NCBI GenBank assembly: GCA_045106555.1
Contig: JBGCET010000021.1
Span: forward strand, 1 to 64,000
Length of the DNA stretch: 64,000 bases
Source: JANQOZ01 sp045106555
GTDB lineage: Bacteria > Pseudomonadota > Gammaproteobacteria > Xanthomonadales > SZUA-38
Reading direction: 5' to 3'
Notes under the pieces: model-generated
The model's database searches: none
The model's input: the letters and a program-made list of their open reading frames with translations, nothing else
Told to the model about the DNA's origin: nothing
Position numbers and translations under genes: made by a program
In this document: positions 36,744 to 45,021 of the stretch, piece by piece
Position numbering within the stretch: the first letter of the stretch is position 1
How the letters are laid out: every line of letters begins with the position of its first letter

Positions 36744-36789
36744 CACCAAAATGCACCCTGTTGGTGATAGCATTGCGTCCCCTGGGGAC
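36744..36789. promoter_or_regulatory. inverted repeats in the gor-ccmA divergent region
   Basis: The 91-base gap holds CACCAA / TTGGTG (36744-36749 and 36761-36766, 11-base loop) and GTCCCC-T-GGGGAC (36777-36789). Either could bind a regulator of one or both divergent units. No convincing -35/-10 pair was found on either strand. Confidence 0.25.
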
Positions 36790-36799
36790 CCTTCAGATC

Positions 36800-37426
36800 A
36801 TGCTCCGAGTTCATGCCCTCGCCTTTCAACGCAACCAGCTGACCATTCTCAGCCAGGTGTCGTTGTGTGTTCAGGCCGGCGAGGTGGTGCTGATCCGGGG
36901 CGAAAACGGCTCGGGAAAATCCACCTTGATCCGCCTGCTGACTGGCCTGATTCCCGCCCAGGACACCTTCACAGTGACGCTGGATTCCCAACCCTTTTTG
37001 CCGACCGACCCTATCTGCCAGGCGCAGTTTCAGTATTTGGGCCACAATTTGGGGCTCAAGGACAACCTGAGCTGCGCAGAGAATCTGGACTTTTTCGCCC
37101 GGTTTCTCGGTCAGCGTACCGACATGTCGGCGCCGGCGGCGCTGGCCTCCTGCGGCTTGGATGGGTATCAGTATAGCGAGGCCGGAACCTTGTCAGCCGG
37201 CCAACGCAAACGCCTGGCGTTGGCCAGACTGCTTTTGTGCCCAGCCCGAATCTGGTTTTTAGACGAGCCCTACAGCAACCTGGATGCGGAAGGCATTACT
37301 TTGGTTGACCGATTGCTTGAACGTCACATCGGCGAGGACGGATGCGCGCTGATGACCAGCCACGGCACCTTTGTGCCCGCCGTCAGCAACCACCGGGAAC
37401 TGGACATCGGGCAGTTCCAGGCATGA
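36800..37426 (+). CDS. ccmA: cytochrome c biogenesis ABC ATPase CcmA
   Basis: 208 residues. ATPase of the CcmABCD complex, which releases heme-loaded CcmE from CcmC. Walker A GENGSGKST at 34-42, signature LSAGQRKRLALARLLL and Walker B IWFLDEPYSNLD. ATG 36800 gives the usual short N-terminus before the LRVHALAFQRN strand; the longer frame from 36761 is unlikely. First gene of a nine-gene operon in which each stop overlaps the next start. Expression probably follows need for c-type cytochromes. Confidence 0.97.
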   Translation: MLRVHALAFQRNQLTILSQVSLCVQAGEVVLIRGENGSGKSTLIRLLTGLIPAQDTFTVTLDSQPFLPTDPICQAQFQYLGHNLGLKDNLSCAENLDFFARFLGQRTDMSAPAALASCGLDGYQYSEAGTLSAGQRKRLALARLLLCPARIWFLDEPYSNLDAEGITLVDRLLERHIGEDGCALMTSHGTFVPAVSNHRELDIGQFQA

Positions 37427-38097
37427 CGTTGATCAAAGCACTCTGGGCACTGTTGGCCCGGGACCTGCGCCTGGCGCTGCGCAAGCGCTCAGAGGTGTTG
37501 GCTCCGGTGTTATTTTTGTTGATGGTGGCAACACTGTTTCCCCTGGGCCTTGGGCCCGACCGGGCTCTTCTGGTCAGTATCGCGCCTGGGGTCATTTGGG
37601 TGATATCCCTGCTGGCTTGCCTGCTGTCGCTGAACCTGATGTTTCACGCCGATCTGGAAGATGGCACGTTGGATCAACTGATTATTTCTCGCTGGCCACT
37701 GCCGCTGCTGGCGGCAACCAAAGTATTGGCACACTGGCTTGTCAGCGGCCTGCCGATAACTCTGGTCGCTCCGCTGGTTGCCGCCGCCTACGGGCTGTCG
37801 AGTCAAACCATTGCCATCATGGCCTTGTCATTGCTGCTGGGGACCCCAATTCTCAGCAGTATCGGAGGGATTGGAGTGGCGCTCAGCGTTGGCCTGCGAC
37901 GTGGCGGTATGTTCCTGTCGCTGCTGGTGCTGCCGCTATACGTCCCTGTGATAATCTTCGCTACCGCAGCGGTGGCGTCGTCGATCGAAGGAATTTCGCC
38001 GGCCTCCAGTCTCTATCTGTTGGGCGCCATGGCGGTATTAGCGGTGACAACAGCCCCATTCGCCGTAGCGGCTGGGCTCAGGATCAGTGTCGCATGA
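37423..38097 (+). CDS. ccmB: heme exporter membrane protein CcmB
   Basis: 224 residues, six predicted helices, membrane subunit of the CcmAB transporter. Typical CcmB segments: LARDLRLALRKRSEVLAPVLFF-like N-terminus (positions 8-30), FHADLEDGTLDQL, and LPLYVPVIIFATAAV. ATG 37423 overlaps the ccmA TGA (ATGA). The upstream in-frame extension from 37342 lies inside ccmA and is rejected. Confidence 0.96.
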   Translation: MTLIKALWALLARDLRLALRKRSEVLAPVLFLLMVATLFPLGLGPDRALLVSIAPGVIWVISLLACLLSLNLMFHADLEDGTLDQLIISRWPLPLLAATKVLAHWLVSGLPITLVAPLVAAAYGLSSQTIAIMALSLLLGTPILSSIGGIGVALSVGLRRGGMFLSLLVLPLYVPVIIFATAAVASSIEGISPASSLYLLGAMAVLAVTTAPFAVAAGLRISVA

Positions 38098-38873
38098 ACA
38101 AATTAACCTTGTGGTTCCACAAGCTTGGATCGGCAGAATATTTCTACCGTTTCAGCGGTCGTCTCATTCCTTGGCTGGCAACGGCCTGTGTCATTGTGCT
38201 GGCCTGGGGCCTGTATCGCGGGCTGTTTGTCGCTCCGCCTGATTACCAGCAGGGTGAAAGCTACCGCATCATCTTCATTCACGTACCCAGCGCCTGGATG
38301 AGTTTGTTCATCTATATCGCCATGTGTGTTTCCGGCGTTGTGGGTATTGTCTGGCGAATTAAAGTCGCCGAAATTGTGGCGATGGCAAGCGCCCCCATTG
38401 GCGCGGCGTTTACGGCGATCACCCTGGTCACCGGGGCCCTGTGGGGCCGCCCTATGTGGGGCACTTACTGGGTGTGGGATGCGCGTCTAACCTCCGAATT
38501 GGTGCTGCTGTTCATTTATATCGGGATTATTGGCCTTTACCAAGCCATCGAAGATCGCCGCAGCGCAGCACGTGCCGCGTCGATCTTGGCTCTGGTTGGA
38601 CTTGTGAACATTCCCATCATCCACTTCTCGGTAGAATGGTGGTCAACGCTGCATCAGGGTTCGACGGTGAATTTGATGGGCGATAACGCCATCCACCCAA
38701 GCATGCTTTGGCCTCTGCTGGCGATGGCCATTGCGACTAAACTGTTCTACGGGTTCAACGTTCTGCAACGTGCGCGAATCATGTTGCTGGAGCAGGAAAG
38801 CAATCGACGCTGGGCGCAGCGTATTTTGGGCCTGGAAGCAGCGGAACCCAGCGCCTCGAAAAGCGTCTCATGA
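38094..38873 (+). CDS. ccmC: heme handling protein CcmC
   Basis: 259 residues, six helices. It presents heme to CcmE in the periplasm. The tryptophan-rich WWD signature is WGTYWVWDARLTSELVLLF, with histidine ligands in RIIFIHVPSAWMS and STLHQGSTVNL. ATG 38094 overlaps the ccmB stop by ATGA; the open frame extends much further upstream only as an out-of-phase shadow of ccmAB. Length is close to the E. coli protein. Confidence 0.97.
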   Translation: MNKLTLWFHKLGSAEYFYRFSGRLIPWLATACVIVLAWGLYRGLFVAPPDYQQGESYRIIFIHVPSAWMSLFIYIAMCVSGVVGIVWRIKVAEIVAMASAPIGAAFTAITLVTGALWGRPMWGTYWVWDARLTSELVLLFIYIGIIGLYQAIEDRRSAARAASILALVGLVNIPIIHFSVEWWSTLHQGSTVNLMGDNAIHPSMLWPLLAMAIATKLFYGFNVLQRARIMLLEQESNRRWAQRILGLEAAEPSASKSVS

Positions 38874-39070
38874 ACTGGGCAGAATTCTTCGCCATGGGCG
38901 GGTATGGCAACTTTGTATGGGGGTCCTACGGGGTTTTCACAGCGGTTTTGCTATGGATATTGCTCACACCGATAATCAAACGACGCCAACTTATGAAACA
39001 GCTTAAACAACAACACGCGTTGCAGGCAGCCCAGAAGGTGGCTCTGGAACGTCGGAGGGCACAGCAATGA
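38870..39070 (+). CDS. ccmD: small membrane protein CcmD
   Basis: 66 residues: one transmembrane helix (FVWGSYGVFTAVLLWILLTP) followed by a basic cytoplasmic coiled segment (KRRQLMKQLKQQ). This matches CcmD, needed for release of heme-loaded CcmE from CcmC. The ATG overlaps the ccmC stop and the TGA overlaps the ccmE start. Confidence 0.93.
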   Translation: MNWAEFFAMGGYGNFVWGSYGVFTAVLLWILLTPIIKRRQLMKQLKQQHALQAAQKVALERRRAQQ

Positions 39071-39531
39071 CTCCCACTCGCAAACGCCGTCTCTACGCGG
39101 TTTTAGCCATCACTGTGGGTGTTGCTGGCGCAGCGGCACTCACTCTCAATGCCCTCAACGACAATATGTTGTTTTTCTTCTCGCCGGCTGAGGTGCATGC
39201 CGGCGAAGTGCCTTCCGGCAGCAACTTTCGTCTGGGCGGCATGGTGGTGGATGGGTCGGTCACTCGCACGCCAGGGGAATTGAAGGTGCGTTTCGCGCTG
39301 ACCGACTACAACAAGGTCGTCCCGGTGGAGTTTGATGGCATCTTGCCGGATCTGTTTCGAGAGGGCCAGGGCATTATCGCCCAGGGTACTTTAGCGGCAG
39401 AGGGAACCGGCGAACCGCTGTTTATAGCCAGCGAAGTTCTGGCCAAACACGACGAGACCTATATGCCGCCCGAGGTGGCTGATGCGCTAAAACAAGCCGA
39501 AGACAATGCGGAGGCTGCCGGTGATTCCTGA
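39067..39531 (+). CDS. ccmE: heme chaperone CcmE
   Basis: 154 residues: N-terminal membrane anchor (LYAVLAITVGVAGAAALTL) and an OB-fold periplasmic domain. The histidine that binds heme covalently is His128 in EVLAKHDETYMPPE, the family signature. Acidic C-terminal tail. ATG 39067 overlaps the ccmD stop. Confidence 0.97.
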   Translation: MTPTRKRRLYAVLAITVGVAGAAALTLNALNDNMLFFFSPAEVHAGEVPSGSNFRLGGMVVDGSVTRTPGELKVRFALTDYNKVVPVEFDGILPDLFREGQGIIAQGTLAAEGTGEPLFIASEVLAKHDETYMPPEVADALKQAEDNAEAAGDS

Positions 39532-41545
39532 GCTAGGGCAATTCGCCTTAATACTGGCGTTGGTGATGGCGTTGATCCAGGGCGTCCTGCCCATCGTTGG
39601 CGCACAGACCGGTAAAACAAGCTGGATGAACGTGGCTCGACCCGCAGCACTGGGACAGGCGACCTTTGTGACCATTGCCCTGGGCATTTTGATGTACGCC
39701 TTTGTGGTGCAGGATTTTTCCGTGGTTTACGTGGCCACCAACTCCAACCTTCTGCTGCCGATACCCTATCGAGTCTCCGCCGTCTGGGGCGCCCACGAAG
39801 GCTCGTTGTTGCTGTGGGTGTGGATCCTAAGCGTGTGGACGGTAGCGGTGGCTGTATTCAGCAGATCTCAGCCCGACGGCTTTATCGCCAGAGTGATCGG
39901 CGTGATGGGCTGGATCAGCATTGGCTTTCTGCTGTTTACGCTGTTGACGTCTAATCCCTTCCTTCGTCACCTTCCCGCACTGGCTGACGGCAACGACCTA
40001 AACCCACTATTGCAGGATGTGGGATTGATTATTCACCCACCCATGCTGTACGTCGGCTATGTGGGGTTTTCTGTGGCGTTTGCATTCGCCATCGCGGCGC
40101 TGCTTGAGGGCCGGGTCGATAGTCGCTGGGTACGCTGGTCACGGCCATGGACCAATATCGCATGGGCTTTCCTGACCCTGGGTCTGGCGCTGGGGAGCTG
40201 GTGGGCCTACTACGAGTTGGGTTGGGGCGGCTGGTGGTTCTGGGACCCGGTAGAGAACGCCGCGTTTATGCCCTGGCTAGCGGGCACCGCATTAATCCAT
40301 TCCCAGGCGGTCACCGACAAGCGTGGAGCATTCAAGAGCTGGACCATACTGCTGGCAATCTCCGCCTTTAGCCTGAGCCTGCTTGGCACTTTTCTGGTGA
40401 GGTCTGGCGTTATTACCTCAGTTCACGCATTTGCCAGCGATCCTGAACGAGGGCTGTTCATTCTAGGGTTTCTGATTATCATTTGCGGCGGCGCTCTGCT
40501 GCTCTACGCCATTCGGGCACCCGGCATGGCCACAGGGGGTCAGTTTTCCGCGGCATCAAGAGAAACGGCACTGCTGACCAACAACCTGTTTATGGCCGGG
40601 TCTACCGTAATGGTGCTGATGGGTACGTTATACCCGTTGCTGGCAGAAGCGGCAGGCTGGGGGAAAATCAGTGTAGGTCCGCCCTACTTCGGATTGATGT
40701 TTATCATTTTGATGGCGCCAATCATTTTGTTGATGCCTGTCGGGCCCTTCACCCGCTGGCGCGAGGATAGCGCCGGGCGACTGCTGAAAGACAGTGCCGC
40801 GTTGCTGGGCATCTCCCTGGCCGCGGGCATCGCGCCGTGGATTGTCTGGGAAACGTTCAGTCTGCGAGGGGTGCTTGGACTGGCCGGCGCTGTCTGGGTC
40901 ATCATGATGACTGGCAAATACTTGATGCATGTAAACCGCACGGCGAAATCTCGCTGGCTGGGCATGCCACGAATGTCACGGGGCGCTTTAGGCATGTTGA
41001 CCGCGCACCTTGGCGTTGGTGTATTTCTCGTTGGCGTCACCATGGTTGAAACCCGCGACATTGAAAAAGACATTGCCATGAAGCCGGGCGAATCGTTCTC
41101 CGCGAACGGATATGATTTCCAGTTTCAGGGTGTGAATCAGGTCAACGGCCCAAATTATCGCGCCGATCAGGGGGTGTTCAGCGTGCGCCAGGATGGCGAA
41201 TTTGTTGCCGAACTCCGGCCGGAAAAACGCGGTTACTCCCGTGGCGGTCAGATCATGACCGAAGCGGCCATTGAACCCGGGTTAACGCGAGATCTTTATG
41301 TGTCGCTCGGCGAACCCCTGGATGAAACCGGTACCTGGGCAGTTCGGGTCTATTTCAAGCCGTTCATTCGCTGGATCTGGCTAGGAGCGCTAATGATGAT
41401 GGCCGGCGGCATGCTGGCGGCATCGGACCAGCGTTACTTTCGGGAAGCGTCAGCTGCGCGCAAAGCCCGAGATGCCGCGCAGGACGCTAAGCCGTCCGCC
41501 GGGCCTGAGCCCGGCGGCGACGGCACCGCGCCGGCTGCAGCATGA
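39521..41545 (+). CDS. ccmF: cytochrome c-type biogenesis protein CcmF (heme lyase)
   Basis: 674 residues, about 14-15 helices. With CcmH it ligates heme to the CXXCH cysteines of apocytochrome. The WWD motif is GWGGWWFWDPVENAAFMPWL, with the flanking conserved HPPMLYVGYVG and LIHSQAV histidines. GTG 39521 gives the usual MIPELGQFALILAL start and has GGAGG six bases upstream; the ATG at 39506 adds five atypical residues. It overlaps ccmE by 11 bases. The C-terminal 40 residues are a low-complexity Ala/Pro/Gly tail. Confidence 0.97.
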   Translation: MIPELGQFALILALVMALIQGVLPIVGAQTGKTSWMNVARPAALGQATFVTIALGILMYAFVVQDFSVVYVATNSNLLLPIPYRVSAVWGAHEGSLLLWVWILSVWTVAVAVFSRSQPDGFIARVIGVMGWISIGFLLFTLLTSNPFLRHLPALADGNDLNPLLQDVGLIIHPPMLYVGYVGFSVAFAFAIAALLEGRVDSRWVRWSRPWTNIAWAFLTLGLALGSWWAYYELGWGGWWFWDPVENAAFMPWLAGTALIHSQAVTDKRGAFKSWTILLAISAFSLSLLGTFLVRSGVITSVHAFASDPERGLFILGFLIIICGGALLLYAIRAPGMATGGQFSAASRETALLTNNLFMAGSTVMVLMGTLYPLLAEAAGWGKISVGPPYFGLMFIILMAPIILLMPVGPFTRWREDSAGRLLKDSAALLGISLAAGIAPWIVWETFSLRGVLGLAGAVWVIMMTGKYLMHVNRTAKSRWLGMPRMSRGALGMLTAHLGVGVFLVGVTMVETRDIEKDIAMKPGESFSANGYDFQFQGVNQVNGPNYRADQGVFSVRQDGEFVAELRPEKRGYSRGGQIMTEAAIEPGLTRDLYVSLGEPLDETGTWAVRVYFKPFIRWIWLGALMMMAGGMLAASDQRYFREASAARKARDAAQDAKPSAGPEPGGDGTAPAAA

Positions 41546-42075
41546 AGAAATTCTGGCTGGTTCTGCCTCTGCTGGCATTTGTGGGTCTTGGGTGGCTGCT
41601 CAAAAGCGGCATCGGCAAGGACCCAACCCAGGTTCCTTCACCGCTGATCTCAAAACCGGCACCGGCCTTTGACTTACCGTTGCTAAGCGACCTCAATCAA
41701 CGCCTGTCCAAAGGTGATCTATTAGGCAAACCCTACCTGCTCAACGTGTGGGCAAGCTGGTGCCCGGGCTGCCAGGTGGAACACCCTTACATTGAGCAAC
41801 TGGCAAATCGCGGCGAAATCCCCGTTTACGGACTCAACTGGCGTGATGAAACCGACGATGCGCGGCGCTGGCTGGAGTATTTTGGCGACCCCTACCAGGC
41901 CGTCTTGCACGACCTGGATGGACGAACGGGTGTGGATTTTGGCGTCTACGGCGCCCCCGAAACCTTTTTGATCGGTGCTGACGGAACCGTGCTGGCCAAA
42001 CACATCGGCGAGATGACCGAAGACATCTATCAGTCCCTGTTTGTACCGCTGATTAAGGCGACCCCTGCTTCATGA
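41542..42075 (+). CDS. ccmG: thiol:disulfide interchange protein CcmG/DsbE
   Basis: 177 residues, membrane-anchored periplasmic thioredoxin that keeps apocytochrome cysteines reduced. Anchor at 5-20 (WLVLPLLAFVGLGWLL), active site WASWCPGCQVEH with Cys74 and Cys77, the acidic GLNWRDETDDARRW loop and cis-proline region YGAPETFLIG, all characteristic. The CPGC dipeptide differs from the commoner CPTC/CPVC. Overlaps ccmF and ccmH by four bases. Confidence 0.96.
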   Translation: MKKFWLVLPLLAFVGLGWLLKSGIGKDPTQVPSPLISKPAPAFDLPLLSDLNQRLSKGDLLGKPYLLNVWASWCPGCQVEHPYIEQLANRGEIPVYGLNWRDETDDARRWLEYFGDPYQAVLHDLDGRTGVDFGVYGAPETFLIGADGTVLAKHIGEMTEDIYQSLFVPLIKATPAS

Positions 42076-42566
42076 AATTTCGGCTAACCCCGTTTCCGCT
42101 GATTTGCGGCCTGTTTGCCTGCCTGTTGGTAACGATGGCCGCTGCCATTGACCCTCAGGACTTTGAATCCCCCCAGCAGGAAGATCGTTATTGGTCACTG
42201 ATCCAAGAACTCCGATGCCTGGTTTGTCAGAATCAGAATCTGGCAGATTCCAACGCCAGTTTCGCAAAAGATCTGCGCGATCAAGTGTTGGAAATGATGG
42301 TTGGTGGCAGCACCGATGCAGAGATAAAAACCTTCCTGGTGGAACGCTACGGCGACTTTGTTTTATACCGGCCACCAGTCAAACCGGCCACCTGGACCCT
42401 TTGGTATGGCCCGATCATTTTAGTGGCCCTTGGCGGCCTGGTATTGATGTTTAATCTGCGTAAACGTCGCGCGCAACCAGCGGATGTGAAGGCAGACCCC
42501 GACCAGGAGGAACTTGACCGGGAGCTGACAGCATTGGAAGCCGAACGGGAGGGTAAATCGTCATGA
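42072..42566 (+). CDS. ccmH: cytochrome c-type biogenesis protein CcmH
   Basis: 164 residues. Signal/anchor at the N-terminus, then the LRCxxCQNQ motif (LRCLVCQNQNLADSNA, Cys49/Cys52) that resolves mixed disulfides with apocytochrome, then FLVERYGDFVLYRPP and one transmembrane helix (LWYGPIILVALGGLVLMF). It corresponds to the N-terminal half of E. coli CcmH; the other half is the separate ccmI gene that follows. Confidence 0.96.
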   Translation: MKFRLTPFPLICGLFACLLVTMAAAIDPQDFESPQQEDRYWSLIQELRCLVCQNQNLADSNASFAKDLRDQVLEMMVGGSTDAEIKTFLVERYGDFVLYRPPVKPATWTLWYGPIILVALGGLVLMFNLRKRRAQPADVKADPDQEELDRELTALEAEREGKSS

Positions 42567-43804
42567 GCGGATTTTGGATTGGCGCAGGCATCATGCTGGC
42601 GTTGGCGCTGGCATTTGTGGTCCCCACTTTGCTGCGGGGCGCAAAAGCCAATGTTTCTGAAGCTGCCCTGGATGCCCGACGCAGGCTGGCGTCTTTAGAA
42701 GCGGCTCATCGAGACGGCCATCTATCGGCTGAGGATTATGAAGCTCGCAAAAGCGCTATCGCGGGGAGCCTGCTCGAGGCAGTCGAGCCGGCCGTCGACT
42801 CGCCAAAATCTCCCATCACCGGCATTGCCCTGCTGGTACTGTCACCGGTGTTTGCCATCGTGATGTACAACCAGATTGGCACCCCCACAGCGATTTCCGG
42901 TGTGCCTGTGGTCACAGAAAACAGCAGCGCGATGGATTTTGATGTGGCGCTGAAACAGCTCACTGACCGGCTGGACGACAACCCGGAAAACGTCGATGAC
43001 TGGTTCATGCTGGGGCGCACCTACAAAGCCATGAAGCGTTACGCAGAGTCCGCAAAGGCCTACGCCAGCGCGTTGGAACTGGCACCGGATGAACCGGTGC
43101 TGCTGGTGGAATACGCCGAATCACTGGCCTTTGCCAACGGCGAGCCGCCGTTTCCCGAAGAGGCCCGTCAAGCGCTGGCCCAGGCCATGTCCAGAGACCC
43201 CACCTTGCAAAAGGGACTCTGGTTACAGGGTCTGGATGCATTCAGCATGGGAGATAACGCAACCGCTCTGGAGCGTTGGCAGGCACTGGCCGCCCAGTTG
43301 GAACCCGGCAGCGAAGGTGCCGAGCAAATTGCCCAGCAGATTGAAGTCGCCAAGCAGGCCATGACCCCATCAGCTGCGCCATCCGGCAACCCGAGGCCCG
43401 ACGCAGACAGCGCTCCGGCCACTGCGCAAAGCGGCAGCAACCCCGCAACAAATGCACCCGCTGCCCAACTCACAGTGCAGATATCTCTAGCACCGCAACT
43501 CACCCCAAGGGTGTCCCCGGACGATGTGCTGTATGTGTTTGCCCGGGCCCACAACGGCCCTCCCATGCCGCTGGCAATTGCGCGGCTCACTGCCGGCGAA
43601 CTGCCGGCGACGGTCAAACTGGATTCTTCCATGGCCATGATGCCCGCAATGAATCTTGCCGCCTTTCCGGAAGTGGTAGTGGGCGCGCGCATTTCTAAAA
43701 GCGGTAACGCCACGGCTCAGCCTGGCGATCTTCAGGCGTTGTCCAACCCGGTGGCCAACAACCAACCGCAACCGGTGGAACTGACGATCTCCAGCGTCCT
43801 GTAA
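42563..43804 (+). CDS. ccmI: cytochrome c biogenesis TPR protein CcmI
   Basis: 413 residues. Two N-terminal helices (FWIGAGIMLALALAFVVPTL; ITGIALLVLSPVFAIVMY) flank a cytoplasmic loop, followed by periplasmic TPRs (NVDDWFMLGRTYKAMKRYAESAKAY) that hold the C-terminus of apocytochrome c. A Pro/Ala linker and a C-terminal beta domain (MPLAIARLTAGELP; MMPAMNLAAFPEVVVGARIS) complete the family layout. Last gene of the ccm operon. Confidence 0.95.
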   Translation: MSGFWIGAGIMLALALAFVVPTLLRGAKANVSEAALDARRRLASLEAAHRDGHLSAEDYEARKSAIAGSLLEAVEPAVDSPKSPITGIALLVLSPVFAIVMYNQIGTPTAISGVPVVTENSSAMDFDVALKQLTDRLDDNPENVDDWFMLGRTYKAMKRYAESAKAYASALELAPDEPVLLVEYAESLAFANGEPPFPEEARQALAQAMSRDPTLQKGLWLQGLDAFSMGDNATALERWQALAAQLEPGSEGAEQIAQQIEVAKQAMTPSAAPSGNPRPDADSAPATAQSGSNPATNAPAAQLTVQISLAPQLTPRVSPDDVLYVFARAHNGPPMPLAIARLTAGELPATVKLDSSMAMMPAMNLAAFPEVVVGARISKSGNATAQPGDLQALSNPVANNQPQPVELTISSVL

Positions 43805-43807
43805 GTG

Positions 43808-43826
43808 TCGCAGCAACCGGCTGCGA
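43808..43826 (+). terminator. hairpin after the ccm operon
   Basis: TCGCAGC and GCTGCGA form a perfect 7-bp stem with a 5-base loop, four bases after the ccmI stop. No T-run follows, so it is a weak or factor-assisted terminator, or a 3'-end stabiliser, rather than a standard intrinsic one. Confidence 0.35.
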
Positions 43827-43856
43827 TAGGGCGCGCAAAGATCCCATCAATCGCCA

Positions 43857-45002
43857 GTGCCAGTGAGTCCAACTAACACGCCTGTTCTGATTATCGGCGC
43901 TGGCCCGGCCGGGTTAGCCGTTGCCGCGTGTTTGCGAGAACACCAGCTGGATTTTCACATCATCGAGCAGGCGAACAAGGTGGGCTGGCGTTGGCACAAT
44001 CACTACGAGCGCCTGCATCTGCACACAGCCCGAGATTACTCTGCACTGCCCCACATGGGGTTTGCCAAGGGGACACCGCGCTACCCAAGCCGCCAACAAG
44101 TGGTGGAATACCTGGATGCCTATGCTGAGAACTTTGGCATCAATCCTCAATTCGATACAGAACTTCGCAGCCTCCACCGCAACGCCAATGACTGGCATGC
44201 CATCACCTCAAAACAGGATTTTCAGGCAGGCCAGGTGGTGCTTTGCACGGGCTACAACCGGGTCGCCCAGCGACCCGACTTTGCCCCGGGTTCATCCCCT
44301 CAACAGATTCACAGCCGCGATTATCGCAATGCCGACTCCATTGCCGGGCCACGCAATCTGGTTGTGGGGGCCGGTAATTCCGGCGCGGAAATCGCCCTGG
44401 ACCTGGCTGAGTCAGGTCGGGATGTGGATATGGCGATTCGCGGCCCGCTAAACGTGGTGCCGAAAGAGGTGCTTGGGCTACCGCTGTCCACTGTCACCCG
44501 GTTCAGTCGTTGGCTACCCGATGTGTGGGCGGAAAAACTAAGCCAGCGCTCGATGCAGCGTTTGTACGGAGACCTGCCCGATTATGGTATCGAATCACTG
44601 CCCTATGGCGTGCAGTGTCAGGTGGACCAACACCAGCGGGTACCGCTGATTGATATCGGCACCATAGACGCTATTCGTCGCGGCGAGATTACGGTTCGCC
44701 CTGGAGTCAAAACCCTGACCGAAGGCCAGTGCACGTATACCGACGGTTCGGTTACCCATTACGATGGTGTTGTGCTGGCCACCGGTTTTCGGCCTCGCCT
44801 TGAAGACCTACTCCCGGATCATAACGAATTGCTCAACGCCGCGGGTGCACCCCACAGCAGCGGTGAGGCGTTAGCAGAGGGTTTGTTTTCCTGCGGCTTT
44901 CGCATTTCCACACGGGGTATGCTTAACCAGATTGGTCGAGAGGCGCGACGCATCGCGCGCGCCATCGCCAATACCCGTCGCTCACCGATGGCTGGCAATT
45001 AA
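43857..45002 (+). CDS. FAD/NAD(P)-dependent oxidoreductase (flavin monooxygenase-like)
   Basis: 381 residues. Two dinucleotide-binding motifs, LIIGAGPAGLAVAACLRE near residue 10 (FAD) and LVVGAGNSGAEIALDLAESG near 165 (NADPH), plus GWRWHNHYERLHLHT and the late ATGF motif VVLATGFRPRLEDLL. This is the pattern of CzcO/YUCCA-like single-component flavoproteins. The exact monooxygenase FxGxxxHxxxW motif is not clear, so oxygenation is not certain; substrate unknown. GTG 43857 or GTG 43863 are both possible. It is followed 19 bases later by uup. Confidence 0.85.
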   Translation: MPVSPTNTPVLIIGAGPAGLAVAACLREHQLDFHIIEQANKVGWRWHNHYERLHLHTARDYSALPHMGFAKGTPRYPSRQQVVEYLDAYAENFGINPQFDTELRSLHRNANDWHAITSKQDFQAGQVVLCTGYNRVAQRPDFAPGSSPQQIHSRDYRNADSIAGPRNLVVGAGNSGAEIALDLAESGRDVDMAIRGPLNVVPKEVLGLPLSTVTRFSRWLPDVWAEKLSQRSMQRLYGDLPDYGIESLPYGVQCQVDQHQRVPLIDIGTIDAIRRGEITVRPGVKTLTEGQCTYTDGSVTHYDGVVLATGFRPRLEDLLPDHNELLNAAGAPHSSGEALAEGLFSCGFRISTRGMLNQIGREARRIARAIANTRRSPMAGN

Positions 45003-45021
45003 ACCACGAGACTCCGCTGAA

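Noticed and set aside
36133..37176. 347-codon plus-strand frame across gor and ccmA
   Set aside because: Antisense to gor and out of frame with ccmA; codon pattern is that of a shadow.
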